Below the pieces are notes generated by a model. It did no database searches and was not told the DNA's origin. It saw only the letters and a program-made list of their open reading frames with translations. Shown piece after piece: positions 13,106 through 26,875 of a stretch of 64,000 bases of DNA. Source of the stretch: Anoplolepis gracilipes (Eukaryota > Arthropoda > Insecta > Hymenoptera > Formicidae); NCBI RefSeq assembly GCF_047496725.1, contig NC_132984.1:1375001-1439000 (forward strand), read 5' to 3'. Within the stretch, counting starts at the first letter, position 1. Every line of letters begins with the position of its first letter. Made by a program: the position numbers and the translations under genes.

Positions 13106-13202
13106 CCCCGCGATAGACGGTGCAATGTACTGCGTCACGTCAGTCGGCAGCGCATTATAACGTCGGCTTGCAATCTAACGGCAGTGGCGACGACACAGTC
13201 TT

Positions 13203-13206
13203 CTTC

Positions 13207-13256
<50 letters not shown>

Positions 13257-13432
13257 CGAGTATTCGTGTAACACGGCTAGCCGAAGCATGGGAACGGGAG
13301 AGGAGCCAGCGCCTTTGTAACGGCGGCGCTGGTGGCACCGTGCATGTAACGAGTTTCCAATAATGGCTCAGCTGCGTACCGCCATTGGCCGACACACGGG
13401 TTCGGCTAAACTATACTAGTAAGAGCCAAAGC

Positions 13433-13481
<49 letters not shown>
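13203..13481. repeat. CT run and GA run in inverted arrangement
   Basis: CT at 13203-13251 and GA at 13437-13481 flank a 185-base GC-rich block, so the arms can pair. Same arrangement, in opposite order, as at 3847-3960. Confidence 0.85.
13306..13332. repeat. Inverted repeat CCAGCGCC / GGCGCTGG
   Basis: Perfect 8-base arms, 11-base loop, in a GC-rich block (13100-13400) that also contains an initiator-type TCAGTC at 13140. The block lies between CA/TA and GA repeats. A small promoter or structured RNA is possible; no gene is supported. Confidence 0.5.
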
Positions 13482-13483
<2 letters not shown>

Positions 13484-16400
13484 GCGAGAGCGATTGCAAC
13501 GACGAGTGGGAGAAAGAGGGTGAGTGAATCTCGCATCTTTCGGCTGCAGTTTTCTGCCTTCCTTTCTCTTTCTCTCTCTTTCTATCTATCTATCTGTGTC
13601 CGTTTAACCCCTGATACCGCGACTTTATTTCGCGAACAAGCTACTTGGAGGGTCCAGTGGTGCTTCCAATTTTTCGACATGTTTCATTTTGCCAGGAAAG
13701 AGAAAGCAATTTTGCTGGGAATCTCGAAGACGTTCGAAAATTTTTTTTTTTTTCTAATAAAAGCTACATAATTTCTCTATTAAAATAGAAATGTGTGCAA
13801 AAGTAATTGGACAAATAATATCCTAATTTTGGCATTTTTTCTAATAAAATTAATTTGTCATTTATATTATATATATAAATATAAAATTATTTTACAATAT
13901 TTATAATATATATTAATATTAATTATATTATATGACATAGACTTGCTTATAATAATGTTAATTTTTTTGAAATGTTGAAATATCGTGAAATATTTTTTTA
14001 AACATCAAAATAATCTCAGTCTTTATTAATGTCAATTATTAAGAAATATGTGCCAAGCTAATCTCAAATTAAAATAAATCATTGTGCCTGTGTGTACGCA
14101 CGCGTCATTAAATTGTTTGATTTGTTTAATAAAATGGCGCAGTCTGTAATAACACGCGCGATTTTCGATACGCATATTGCCTTTTTTATTTTAACAATAA
14201 TTACATTCCATACTTGATTGACTTTGCCAGCAATCATTGAAATTTCATTTTCCACGAATATAGCATATGTGAAAAATCGTCGATTCGACTAATTATCTGT
14301 GTAAACAAAGCTAATATAAAGAATATTATTTATGAGATTTTGGAATAAGAGATTCACGTATGTGACGGAGGTCAAGAATAATTTATTTAATTCTCTCTCT
14401 TTCAAATTTGACAATGACTTATTATTATGTCAAATGTCCAGATGAAAATTTACAATCAAGTCATTTCGAGAATTTATTCTCAAATTTGTCGGCGGTCGCG
14501 TTATCGATCGATCTTTCTCGCTCTTTATTCGCTTGTTCATTGATGAAAAATTATTAATCAATCCCTTATTCCATGAAAAATCCACATCAATCCGACGTTA
14601 CATTTTTGGTATCTCATCTCACTTAGTCTCTTTACCGGAAAGAATGATAAACGTCACGCTATCAAATTATCGACTTGTTGAATCGTGACATTGTCGAATG
14701 CATTTGTATGTGTGCAACTAGAGAAAGATTTTGTGTATTATTATGCATCCTGATTACTGAATTAAACGATCTTGATTGATACCTGATATATCTCTTCGCG
14801 GTCGGCCATTTTATTTCAACATCCGGATCACTCGACGCTATTGTTTTATTTCGCGATTAAGTGATGACGAAAACGAATCGCCATTGGTGGAAGAATATTC
14901 GTCGAATACTTTGCAAACTGTCACTCACTCACGCAATGCAATCACGTTTAAAACACTGTTTTAAAAATAACCGCAAATTTGCAAAAATTCATTTTAATTG
15001 TTTAAAAGTTTCTTACAAAGATTTTATATAATTTTTTTTCTATTCTAAATTGGTTGCTCGATTCACGTAAATACGCGAATGCTGCGAGGAGCGCTCGATG
15101 ATTACTTCTTCCTCGAGAACTTCCAGAGCATTTATTTAGTGGAACACGAGAATGAAAAATCGCTCGTATCTCGTCTCTGCGACGTTTGTTCCTCGCATTA
15201 TACACACGCGACGAAGAAAATCGACGAGAATGGATGGGCACCAAGGATGTATTCCCGGGGACGTCACCGATAAACTAATGCCCCCGATTTCCTGGCTTTC
15301 GGCTTGGCCTAGCAAAAGACATTCCGCGATCACGGAATATTTTGCAATCTTCAGGGATTTACCGACTTTTTTTCAAATAACTATACACACGTGCATTTGC
15401 TATTAAAAACTTTACAAGTGTTTTGAGTTTAAAAAACAAACATTGAAAATCTGAGTAATAAAATAAAAAGGAGCGGAAATGTCAATTGCGTGATTAAATG
15501 TGTGCGGCACAGTTTTTGCTACCTAGAAGATGTCAGTGATTAAAGAAATTTTAAGCCTCTGTTTTTTTACATATGTTTACGTCATCAGAGAGGGGAGCTG
15601 CAAAGTTAAAAACATTTCATTTTATCCGATGCCACTTTTATTCGATACTACTGTGTCTTAACAGTTTCCAATCATCTTTTTCTCTCTATCTGCCTTTCGT
15701 CATTCGATATCCAGAAAACACGGAGGATCTTCTAAAGACATTAGCGACTTTCGAGACCGATTTTAAAACGGCGACAAGAGCCTCGTACCACCAAACTTAA
15801 CCGCCACCCCCCCAGTTTCCTACTCTCATACGAATGAGAAGACAACACTTTGTTATCGAAGAATTGATCTTATTAAGCAGCGCCTCGGTTTCATTCCTAA
15901 AACTTTTTGCCGGACATCCCTCGATTTTCTCACGAGGGTCTATGAACCTTTTCTCTCCTTTCCTTCGGATAAAAGTGTCTTTTCATTCTTATTTAACTAT
16001 GAAACAATATTGAAACTATAATATTTCTCTTATTTTTTACTATTTTCTTAATAGAAGATTAAATATAAAAATATAATCAATAGGATGTGATTTTTTTATA
16101 AAAAAAATATTGTTCTAAAAGAAAATTGTTTTATTAAAATGGTATAAAAATCCAAATGTTTAATAAAATTAATTTTTATCATTTTTGAAATTTATTAAAA
16201 ACTCTTTCGATTATTCTTACTTTTCGCAACATGGAGAAGCAAAATAAAAGGATATAATTAGGTAAATAAAATTATTTAATTAAACATCATTGTACATGGC
16301 TGAAATTTATTACAAAAAATTTGTCTTTTACTATTTATACTTTGATAAAATTACATGATAAAATTTATATAAAATTATTTAAATTAACATATATGACGCG

Positions 16401-16864
16401 ACGTTATATTTTAAAGGAAGACAGGGGGGGGGGGACGAGAGATTTAATGCGGAAAGTGCACTACCCGGGTGGGCGTGCGACTGACAAGACAAGAGTGTCG
16501 AATCTTTAAACAACGTTGGATCAAAAGACGCGCGTAGTAGGATAGCAATTAGTTTCATTAGTAACGCGGTAATTAGTTCCGCGTAGATATTTAGGCGGAC
16601 GTGCCGAAGCACCCGTTCCCATATCCAGCCGACTCTAAAGATTCTACCGAATCTCGCCCTCGGGGAACCGGATTTTACCTCGTGAAATAAAGCCAGCGGG
16701 AAACTTGGGGTAGGAGGGGTGGAAAAGTTGCTGCCCCCATTTTGCTTTTACTCTTTTGCAACAATGAAACGAAATAAAAACACCGCCCTTGTGTTTTTCC
16801 AGCGAGAAGTTTCTCAGAAAATTATATTTCAAGACTGCAATATATATGTCATCGTCGTGAGGAA

Positions 16865-16897
<33 letters not shown>

Positions 16898-17479
16898 GTT
16901 TTTGTATCATCTCACAATCGCAACTTTGGATCTTCGTATTATTTGACGATATTTTTTTTTCGATACTTGTGACGTAATTACAGTGCAATGCAAGTTTTGA
17001 ATTTTTAATTAAGAGAGACATGTCTTGAAAATGTCAAATTTAGGAATTATCATAAAGAGAAATTCTTAATTGATGCAACAATATCGATGAAAACACGAAA
17101 CGTATAACATCTTATTTTCACAGGAAACAAAAGTTTCAATATCCCGCCTTCTTTTGCGATAAATTTAAAAATTTATAAATATGAACGGCTAATATTAATT
17201 GCAAAAGATCCTGCGCGTGATGCGTTAACGAGAGGAATACTCGAGAGGAACTCTGATAACACAGAGGCTCGGCTAATAACGGACAACAACTCGGTCCGGT
17301 GATAGCGATGAAAAAAATAAGGGGCGGAAAAAAATGAAAGGGAAGAAAAAGGCCGATCGCCAGCCTGCGAGATGCCGCCCCTTTCATGCATAAATCAGGC
17401 AACATGGCGGGAACGAGCGAGTTCTACGTCGAAGCAGCTGAGATGGGTAATCTCGTCGCGCTTCTCCTCTCGGCGACTC

Positions 17480-17499
17480 TTTCTCTCTCTCTCTTTCTT

Positions 17500-17527
<28 letters not shown>
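17480..17527 (+). repeat. CT microsatellite
   Basis: Slightly interrupted CT run, between a T run at 16869-16897 and unremarkable intronic DNA. Confidence 0.88.
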
Positions 17528-17532
<5 letters not shown>

Positions 17533-18043
17533 ATTTTTCTCTCTCATTGAAATTCTACGCTAAATTTCAATCCGCGCCGAACAAAAGCCGTCGTATCTCT
17601 CCTCCCTCCCTCCCCTTTTCAGCCGTCACCCCCTTGTTTCATCTCATCGAAGCCTTTCAACGTCGCCGGACAATAAATACTTGAACCGCGAGAGCGTCAA
17701 GGAAGCGTACGAAAATCATGTAAAAAGAATCGAGCCCTTTTTGGGATCATATGAGGGTGGCAGAAAGAAAAAGAGCACTCGTTGGCCTTAAAAAAGACGG
17801 CCCTTATCTGTCGCGCCATCTTTATTTATCTCTTAGACAATCTTTCTTTATATATATATATATATATCATAATGATACAATACATATTTTGTCATATGCT
17901 AATATTATTGACATTTAAAATTTCAAATTTTTTTTTTTCAAGATTGTCAACTCTCTGTCTCTCTCTTTTGACGTATACGAAATAAAAGACTTTTGCTTTT
18001 AAGGGCTGTGACTTTAATAGGTGACGTGAAAAGGAGGATAAGA

Positions 18044-18045
<2 letters not shown>

Positions 18046-18139
<94 letters not shown>

Positions 18140-18145
18140 TCTCTC
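18046..18145 (+). repeat. Long CT microsatellite
   Basis: About 100 bases of almost pure CT, one of the longest polypyrimidine tracts here and potentially able to adopt triplex (H-DNA) structure. Confidence 0.92.
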
Positions 18146-18374
18146 TCTTTCCCTATATCTATCGCGGACGTTGAAAATCTAACGTCGCTTTTCCCAAGTT
18201 TAATTAGGTACGTCCTATGTATTCATCCTATCCATGTGTATACAAACCGATACCACAGCGTTCGATATTGGAGGGAAACGGACGTTAGGGATGCATCGCG
18301 AATAGGAGAGAGGCGAGAGGGTCTTAAAAAGACTTCAGGCAGACGTAAAAGACAGGGAAGAAGAGACATCATAG

Positions 18375-18933
18375 ACATACAGGGTGCGTGTAGAACTATC
18401 ATTTCAGTCAGCTGCGAAGTTAAGATATATAATTAACTTGAAAACTATTGTTCAAAAATTTGATCTTTAATTTTTTTTAAGCTTAAGAGAGTAAATTTAG
18501 TGATGATTAGAATTGAAAAAAAAAATCAAAGATTCAACGCAAGCAATTCAAAACTTTTATTCATCTGAAATGTAACGTAAAATTGTAACAATAAAATTTT
18601 ATAATATCATTATAGGTCAATAGATGTCTAATAATTTAAGTTTTTATTATATTAAACGTGTTAATATTTAATAGATAATTTTGTATCATTTATAAATTAT
18701 TTCAAATATATATACTAAAATTTTACAGAACCTTCATATCACACACAGTTTAAAATAAATCAAAATTCTATTTAATCTTTCTTTAATTTTGGTCCGCGAA
18801 TCCTAGGGATAAGTAATTCGCTAAATTGATATCAATTTATCTTGGAAATATTTAAAACCCGATGTATAACTTTGAATACTCACTTTGTGAGTTTAGTTAA
18901 GATCTCGCGAGGAGTCTCCGGTTCTGGGACACA

Positions 18934-18940
<7 letters not shown>
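18375..18940. mobile_element. Nonautonomous element with TACAGGGTG-type termini
   Basis: Left end CATACAGGGTGCGTGTAGAAC (first 20 bases from 18375) and right end, read in reverse, TATACAGTGTGTCCCAGAAC enclose about 565 bp. The interior is AT-rich with no ORF of note. The right end runs straight into a TA microsatellite (18935-18976), consistent with insertion at TA-rich DNA. Related in termini to the element at 24755-25094. Confidence 0.42.

Positions 18941-18976
<36 letters not shown>
18935..18976. repeat. TA microsatellite at element boundary
   Basis: TA run that begins inside the right terminus of the candidate element at 18375-18940, suggesting growth from a TATA target site. Confidence 0.85.
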
Positions 18977-18979
<3 letters not shown>

Positions 18980-20081
18980 GCACGTTGGTCCAGACGTCGT
19001 ATGCGTTCGGAGAGAGGTAGGGATGATAGGGGAAGATGAGGATTGTGGAAATGGACCGTTGCCTGGAGTTCGAGTCCTATGTCCGCGATATAGCGGAGCC
19101 TCGAAGCATCAAATCGAGATGGGACAGAGGGGTGGAGGGGGGGGGGGAGAAAGGAAAGGGCCCGACTTTTGTACACGTCAGATTGAAATTTAGCGTGGGA
19201 TTTCAATGAGCCGCCGAAGTAAGGGAGATTACCTTCCGTCAACTGATACTTTCGCGACGTATTCGCGTTTCACGAGGACTTGCAGGACGATGACGCATCG
19301 ATCTCCTTCTTGCTTTTTTTCCTCCGTTTTTTCCTCGCTTTTTTTCTTTCTTTTTTTCTTTTTTTTTTTTTTTTTTTTTCGAGCAGTGGCTCCGTCTTCT
19401 GCACGTTCCTTCGCGTTCAATCAGCGAGAGCACCGACGGATTTGTTGTTTCCGTAAGTTCGGATCGAAACTCGCTCGCTGTCGTTTAATTCGACAGAAAA
19501 CTCGGTCGCTCTCGCAATCTTTCTCGGCCGAATAATAATAATAATAATATTGAAATCAATGAAATGATCCGCGCGTTTGTGTTCTCCGAAACTTCTTATA
19601 CTATATTTTAAGAATTCTTGACAAATTTACACTTGGCTTTTTCACAGGAAATGAAATCATAATACGAGCATGGGAGATTTGTTTACGAATCTTTACCCCA
19701 TCTTTGACTATTAATTAACTACTTTAATAGATACGTATAGTATTGTCAAAATTTGAAGCTCGCACGGGAGAACAGCGTTCCCGAAATATCGTTTTATTCG
19801 GCAAAAAAATTGTTTTTAAATTTACAATGTGCAATTTCTGGAAGCAGTTTTGAACAAAATGATAATCTCTAATCTCTATCTTTTTGATTAGACGAACGAA
19901 AATATTAGTCGAAGAACAAAATGTCGCAGACATGAAATGCATATCGAGTTCCGTAAATACATCTATAAATTCAATCACGATGGATTGGTTTAAAAATCTA
20001 TCGGGAGTCTCGTCAATTAATCTATCGAAGCGGTTCAAAGTGTCATAAGCGAGAGAAAGAGAAAGAGAAAGAGAAAGAAAA

Positions 20082-20114
<33 letters not shown>

Positions 20115-21289
20115 CGTGCTTTCTTCTCGAATTTATTCAAAATTTACGTCCGTTGGCTCTTGAGAATCTCCGCGAGAGACTTCGATTAGGATCGCACATT
20201 ATTTAACAATCCATCGGTACGGATTAGATCGATATAAAGCGAGGGGCCGATTAATTAATTCGATTGCGCCGGATAAGGCGAGCTATTCGTCATTTAATCA
20301 TCTAGACATCTGTTTCGACTTCAAGTCGAATTCGAAACGCGATGTCTATGCCTTCCGTCGTTCGATCGTCGGAAAGAAAAAGGAAGTTGAATATAATATT
20401 TAAATTCTGATTTAAACTTTGGTAAATGTGACGATGACTTCTTAAAAAACGTTCGTTCGAAGAAAATCCAAAGAGGATAAAAATGATAAAATAATTAACG
20501 AAAAATGATAGACATCACGTTATCGGGACTTAGGATTTTATTTAAGGAAATTTAAGTCGGATGTGTAGATAATTAATTTAAGCGCTTTACATGCGAGTTA
20601 ATTTAATGTTTCTCTCGATATACGGTTTCGAGGAAACTCGGCGGCGAAGATGCTTATAATAAATTTAAAAAGCGCTCTGAAACTCTGCGATATTATTGTA
20701 GATACGACGAATAACGTCGCGAGAAATCACCGAGATATTCTCGCTTTCCTCTTGTACATGATAACGTATTCCCGCAAACAAGTTTAACGGTAACGCTATT
20801 AAGGCAATGCTCGAAAAACCGCGGATCGACGTCCAAATTGATGGAATCTATCAATCCCGACACGCCGAGTAAGAGAGCTCTTTAAAGTCTCATCTCGAAC
20901 AGCTGCCGTCATTATTAATTTTGTTCGGTTCAATGACAGAAATTCGTAACCCAATTTGTACTTGAGAATTATTAAAAGACACAGGAAGAAGCTTGCATTA
21001 TTCTTTTTTTTTTTTTCGTTAGGTTGGAAAATACGAAAGAAAAAAAAAATGTTAAAAGCACGCTCTAAATTGATTTCGTCCAACAAATGGAATTAAACAA
21101 ATATTCGAAATAAGATATTAATGATAATGAGAATTTTTATGGTCCATTGTGTTATCGATGAAGGTTTAAATGTCAAAAGCGTAAGGAAAGAAACGAAAAG
21201 AATGACGGAACAAACAGTGCCGCGGGTTAAAGAGAGCGAAAATAGGAAGAAGGATTAATTACTATTATTAATGATGAATTTTATATTAC

Positions 21290-21397
21290 CATAGGAGTTG
21301 TGAAACTGCGGATGGTGCGAGTCGATTCCGGTTCCTGGATGGTGCATGTCCAGCATTGCGTCCGGGTCGCCTCCGCTCTCAGAGCAGTTGCTCAGGG
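21290..21397 (-). CDS. onecut: Candidate onecut linker exon between CUT domain and homeodomain
   Basis: A 108-nt exon bounded by acceptor GGTTTTAG (ending 21398) and donor G|GTAATA (21289-21284). It starts with two bases completing a codon and ends with one base, so it is phase 1 at both ends. This matches the phase-1 donor of onecut exon 1, 10.9 kb upstream on the same strand. Joined, the codon is G|CC (Ala), then an acidic, His-rich 36-residue segment containing CSESGGDPDAMLDMHH and HHPQFHNSYG. The segment stands out in AT-rich intron, with codon-like composition and no internal stop. Because its length is a multiple of three, it can be included or skipped without changing frame. Mammalian HNF-6 has a comparable isoform pair (alpha/beta) that differ by a short spacer between the two DNA-binding domains. 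Assignment to onecut is inference from strand, phase and position; it could be an exon of an unrelated nested gene. Confidence 0.62.
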
Positions 21398-24300
21398 CTA
21401 AAACCAAACCGATAGACACACACCTTGCGTTTACACTTGTCATGAGTCTTACATTTGGTATCGTCGAGAACCATTTAGCCCGCGTTTATAATTTCTTTCT
21501 CTGTTTGTTGCTCCTGAGATCCCGTCCCGTCCCGTCCCTTCCTTTTCTCGCTCGCGTTTGCAGATCTCTTTTTTTTTTTTTTTTTTTTTTTTAAGTTAAG
21601 CACGATCGGTATAATTGTAATTGTCAGAGAAACAATCTCTGCGTGAAACTCGAATCGAGTTTAAAAGCACGAGATTTGCATGCAAATTTTGGTAAAATGA
21701 AACAGAAAATAAAACATTTGAGGTAATCTCCCCAACTTCAGAAATTTAACGAGTCGCGAATCCAAAGATCCGAAGACTCAAAATTCAAAAAATCTAAGAA
21801 ACCAAGAATTTCGAAGATCCAAGCATCTAAGAATATATAGGTAATAGATGTTCCCTTTGAAACCGGAGATCTCTTATTCAAAGTTTCAAATTTAACATCG
21901 TTGATTTTTTAATTGCAAAAGATGTATTTTCTATTTTGCGAGCCAGAAAAGGAATGGTGCATAAAAAAAAAAAAAAAAAGTAATTCGGACGACGATCGAA
22001 AAAAGTGATATCATTCCCGAAAGTAACAAAAATTCGGCGCTGTATTTCGTTAAGATTGAACCCACGTGTGCACTCTCTTTCCTCTTTGCACAATGGAACA
22101 AAAAAGACAAGATCACAAAACGGAAAAGCACACACATCTCAAGAAAGAAATCATACAACATAAGACAGGGCATCTCACATTGACTTAAGATTCATGTAAC
22201 TTATGATAAAACTAAAGTAAAACTAAAATGTAATTAACGGTGGCGGTATCTTTGTCGAGTCGATCAATCATGTTTGTTGACATATCGAGGAAGAAGGCTA
22301 GTGTATATCAGATAACGTGTAGAGATTTGAAAAATTGAGATTTTGAATCCTTTTTTTTTTCAGAGAAATCTTTAATGTATATATAAGAAAAAAATCTTTG
22401 TAATTTGTTATTTGTTATATAAAAGTTTATAAATTAGATCCAAGCTCAAAAATATATAAGGAATTTCTCAATTTTTATTAAAATGTGCTTTCTCAAAATT
22501 TGCATTGAATCCAAGTGTCGTTAATGAAACAGCAATAATATAAATTCAACCGTCAAAGATATTGCCATTTCGAGTTCTACGAATTTCAAGCGCTTGATTA
22601 TCACAAAAAAATATTGGTTGGGAAGAGCGGGATGAAGGATATATACTAATTTAGGATCGTAGGTTCTTGTTCCTAAGAAAACAGAAAACGAAAAAACAGG
22701 GGAAAATCAATTAAATTCAGCGTTCAATCGCAGCGAAATATATATATACAGGATGCGAGAAAAGTTCCCGTGCGCGCGTGAAAAGCGACATTTCTGTAGA
22801 AAGAACATGCATTATAAAATCAAGAAACTTGTTAGAAATATGAAAAAGTTTCTGCCATTGTTAATTATATCAGACATCTCATTTCACACAAGAACTATTA
22901 CAACTGAAAAAGATTCGAATATTGTTTATCAATATAAATAATATAATTTAACTTTGGCGTAATATTTTTTCCAGAAAGTAAGAATTATTGATTGATCTCT
23001 CTTTTTCTTTATCATTTTTATAAAATTAGTTTTTTCTTTTCTTTTTTTTTTTTTTTTTTTTTTTTTCAACTTTATTATGAAAAAGAATTTTTTTTCCTTG
23101 ATTTATTATTTTATTTGCCCTATTTATTATTTTACTTATTTGTGAGAAAGTTGGTACATATTCTTTCTGCAATAGCAGACTAATTTTGCGGTATACTTGA
23201 TTATAATGCGAGCGGGAACGATCCTGGCGGCCTGCGAGGCGCGTAATCTTTTGTTCGCGGGCGATTCTTGAATCGGATATATGAGAAAACGGATAAAAAG
23301 AAAAGCTCGTAGAGTCCTTGGTGGTGCGTTTGTCTATCCGTTTGGTTAGATCGAAACATTTGCATTTGCGCGCACGAGCGGGAACCGTCCAACTTTCTCA
23401 GCAGAGATCGAGCAGAGTACTCTCTCTACTTTTCCGAGATTCAGCTGCTTCCATATCTTCCGTGTTGACGTTCTGCCGACGAGCCTCTTCGGACGATGAA
23501 GAAGGATATTGTTTGCAAAATTATACAGGGAGGGGCGTGGAAACGAAGAGAAGGCCAAACACAGAATCGAAATGAGGAACGAGATAATCGCGATACGGTT
23601 TATCAAAGTTTGTCATTTCTCTTATTGATTCTTTGTAAATAAACTTACAATTAGGAGAATTTGCAAAAAGCTTTGCGAAGAAACTTTTTTTTTTTTTTTT
23701 TTTTTATCATGAAATACATTCTAGAATCAATGAGATCTAACGAGATACACTTTTTTCGATGTTTCTCTCCCGGTTTTCCCAAGTTCTCATTCACAGTCGT
23801 TTAATCTTGATGTTCAATGAAATAATTCAGTGCGCTGATTTTGGGGAATCTTATTTTGGCCGCGAAATGCTATTTGGGTAAAGTATTCTAAAATTTATTT
23901 AACCAACAATTTAATCACCCGTCTGTCGCATGAAAAATTCTTAAAAATTTCAAATATAAATAATACCTTTTTTTTTTTTCTACTTGAAAGCTGTGTTGAC
24001 TCTACGTCGTATATTATAAATTATTCCGCACTCAATTTATTACGTATTAATATTCGATTAGCCAGTATTTATTCTCGATGATTTCATGATTCAGAATCTG
24101 GTATTTAACGCTAATAATATATTATAAAGACGCGTGTGCTAAAGTAACAATAGTAGTGAAAATCGATGAAAGTGTTGACAACACTTAATTACCTTATTTA
24201 TCATACATTAATATGTTTTCTACTCGAGTAACTTATTAACTTCTCCTCCCGATCAATATTTTAATTTTTAAACAACTTTAAAGCAGTTTTTATTTGATCG

Positions 24301-24649
24301 CATGTCATAGTAATTAAGTGGAATTTCCGCAAAGAGAAAGTATATCGGTAGAAAATTGAGAGTGAAAATGTCGGACGTTTCTCGAGGATTTTACCTCGTG
24401 GCACAGTACCTCCGACCCCGAATCTCCTTTTCTCACGGGGTTCCTTTCGCCCTACTATTTCGTACCATCCTGTACGTACGTACGCGGGACACGTACGTAA
24501 CAGTTGCGAACAACGGCGTGTGTGCATCGTACAACGGGAAAAGCCGGTTCCCACTGAACACTCCGTTACTACGTGGATGAAGAACGAGAGGGTTCCAGAA
24601 GAAAGAGAGACAGAGAGAGTTGCCCACACAGGGGTGAGAAACAGGGAGG

Positions 24650-24655
24650 AAGAGA

Positions 24656-24718
<63 letters not shown>
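24650..24718 (+). repeat. GA microsatellite
   Basis: Near-perfect GA run about 40 bases left of the element at 24755-25094. Confidence 0.92.
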
Positions 24719-24720
<2 letters not shown>

Positions 24721-24754
24721 TGCGTGGCGTGCCTTGTGTGCGGCCTACATACAT

Positions 24755-25094
24755 ATATAGGGTGTCTCAAACATACTACTTGCTATCTTTCAATCTTGGA
24801 AGAGTCATATTGAATTAAAAATAAAGACTGTAAATTGTAAATTGTTGGAAAAATTAGAGAACACACACACATTGATTTGAATTAATTTTGAGATAGTGAA
24901 AAATGGAGAATAAATATAAAGAATTAATAAGACGTCTTTCAGATTTTGGTTTTACTGAAGTTTTATATGAGATTTTGTTGCGCAGATATTTTTATTAAAA
25001 ATGGAAGGTACGCGAATTTAAACTTTGCGCTGCGAGAAGATTGTTTGTCGAATTTAGTAAGGGGAAAATTTAGCTTGGGCACCCTGTATATTGC
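24755..25094. mobile_element. Nonautonomous element with TATACAGGGTG-type termini
   Basis: Left end TATATAGGGTGTCTCAA (24755 onward) and right end, read in reverse, TATACAGGGTGCCCAAG (ending near 25094) agree at about 13 of 17 positions and enclose roughly 330 bp of AT-rich noncoding DNA. TATA duplications at the ends are possible. The superfamily is uncertain; termini of this kind are common in insect repeats. Confidence 0.5.
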
Positions 25095-25986
25095 ATGCAT
25101 GACGTAGTGGATGAGTCAGCTGGTGGAAGGAGTATTCGTGAAATTTGTCAGGAAACTTTCTGGAAATACATACGCCAAAAAGCAGGATGTGCTACTTTCA
25201 GACCCACGATAATAGTCGAACGATTATCAATATTTGATTGTCTTACGGTAGGAGTTGTAATCGTTTCCGTCTTTAAGTCCTCGAACAAAGACATTTAGAT
25301 ATTTAAGACTATAGGGATACTCAAATTTTCCAATATTTCTCGAATCTTCAATATATACACGTCTTTCATCTTGAAATAATTAGAATAATTTTCAAATAAA
25401 AGTAAAAATACAATTTTTTTTTAGACGGTTTGAATTTTTAGAATAATTTTACTAATACTTTTAAACTAATACTATGTGTTAAATTGTAATATAGACGAAT
25501 AAATTCAAGATGACTTTCGAGGAAAAGAACTCGGTCATTAAGCTGGACGTGAGAAATAAAGCTCGGAAATATAAATCCCTTCGACAAACTTGCTGCCTAA
25601 ATTCGCGGATAATAAAAATGTTCGCTCGAAGACACGATTGGTGTCGGTACAATTAAGAGGCATCGTTCCAAGAGAATATTGCTTATCACAAAACATACCA
25701 CGCACACAGTCAGTATCACCTTTCGTTTATCAATGATCTGCTTGAAACTCAATTCGATCCGTCCACACGCGGCGAGCGGAGCTCTCTATCGAATTCTCTA
25801 GCGACGCAATAGCGAGCTGAACATCCTCGAATGTAAAGCGCGAACCGCATGTAAAAACGATGTTTCAGTCACAGTCTCGGTCGCAAGACCTACTTTTATG
25901 ATGTCCCGGACATTTTAAGCGCGACATGCGGGCGATCTTGTTCTATTTCACACCGTGACACGCGCGTCTGTTGAATTTTGCGGACG

Positions 25987-25988
<2 letters not shown>

Positions 25989-26022
<34 letters not shown>
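25989..26022 (+). repeat. Long T homopolymer
   Basis: 34 consecutive T residues, the longest of more than twenty T or A runs of 15 bases or more; could be the tail of an old retroposed copy on the minus strand. Confidence 0.9.
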
Positions 26023-26875
26023 CGTGTGCAAATGGAATTATTTATCGTTGATATATTTATAAGAGGAATATTCTTTTTCGTAAGTACTAAAAGAGGTATT
26101 CTTTCGTCGTATTTTTCGTTGTATTTTCAATAATAAAAATATCAAGTAAAGATGCATCCTTTAACATGTGTTATGTTATGTATTCTTAACAGCAAGTTGT
26201 GCAGCAGTGTGTGCGTTAAAACACACACGCAAGTCGATAGAAAAGTTGAAATGTAAAAGCTATGGTTTCGTCCTATCAGTACTCGCATAGCGTAACAGCT
26301 GTACGACGAAAGGTGTTCATTGATGTGACATCTGCACCTTGATTCTCCCCCTCTTCCTCTCTCCTTCCGATAGAACGTTTTAGTGAATGACCTCTTCCCC
26401 TATAAAAACTGAGTTCTGAAAAAAGCAGTTCTTGTTTCGAATAGAATGCACGCACTAAAATAATATCAGTTTATTCTCCGTACTTTAAAATGTATTTAAT
26501 AAGATTTTAAGTTTTTTTTTCTTCTTTGTAAGATTGGACGATCCGAAAAAATCAAAGTTCCGAGAAAATACCAAAAATCGAAAAATTCAAACACTCGAAT
26601 ATCAATAAAAATTAATATTTCTAATAAGCTGAGTCAAATTACGCTTGATGCAATATATTTGCAAGCTATTAATAAAATTTTGACAGAAAAAATGGAATAT
26701 TCGATTTTTCAATGAGCCAACATCGTGAGCCGAGTGTCATTGCACCAACTTGCTTGCGGATATATATATTTAGGTGTCGTTTTAAATATAATATATCGAT
26801 AATAAATAATAACTCGACATAGAATTCGGAGGGTTACCGAAAAAATTACCAAAGATTTGATAACTCTCGATCGTG

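Larger units (their letters stand above)
1..21289 (-). other. onecut: Distal onecut intron (homeodomain exon not seen)
   Basis: Downstream of the linker exon on the minus strand, no homeodomain exon was recognised before the window edge, so this stretch is read as intron, at least 21 kb. It alternates AT-rich DNA with simple repeats and GC-richer islands at about 5.5-6.1, 8.46-8.86, 12.1-12.5 and 13.1-13.4 kb that could be enhancers or promoters of unannotated RNAs. Open reading frames here are mostly repeat or low-complexity artefacts. That the transcript spans all of it is inference. Confidence 0.45.
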
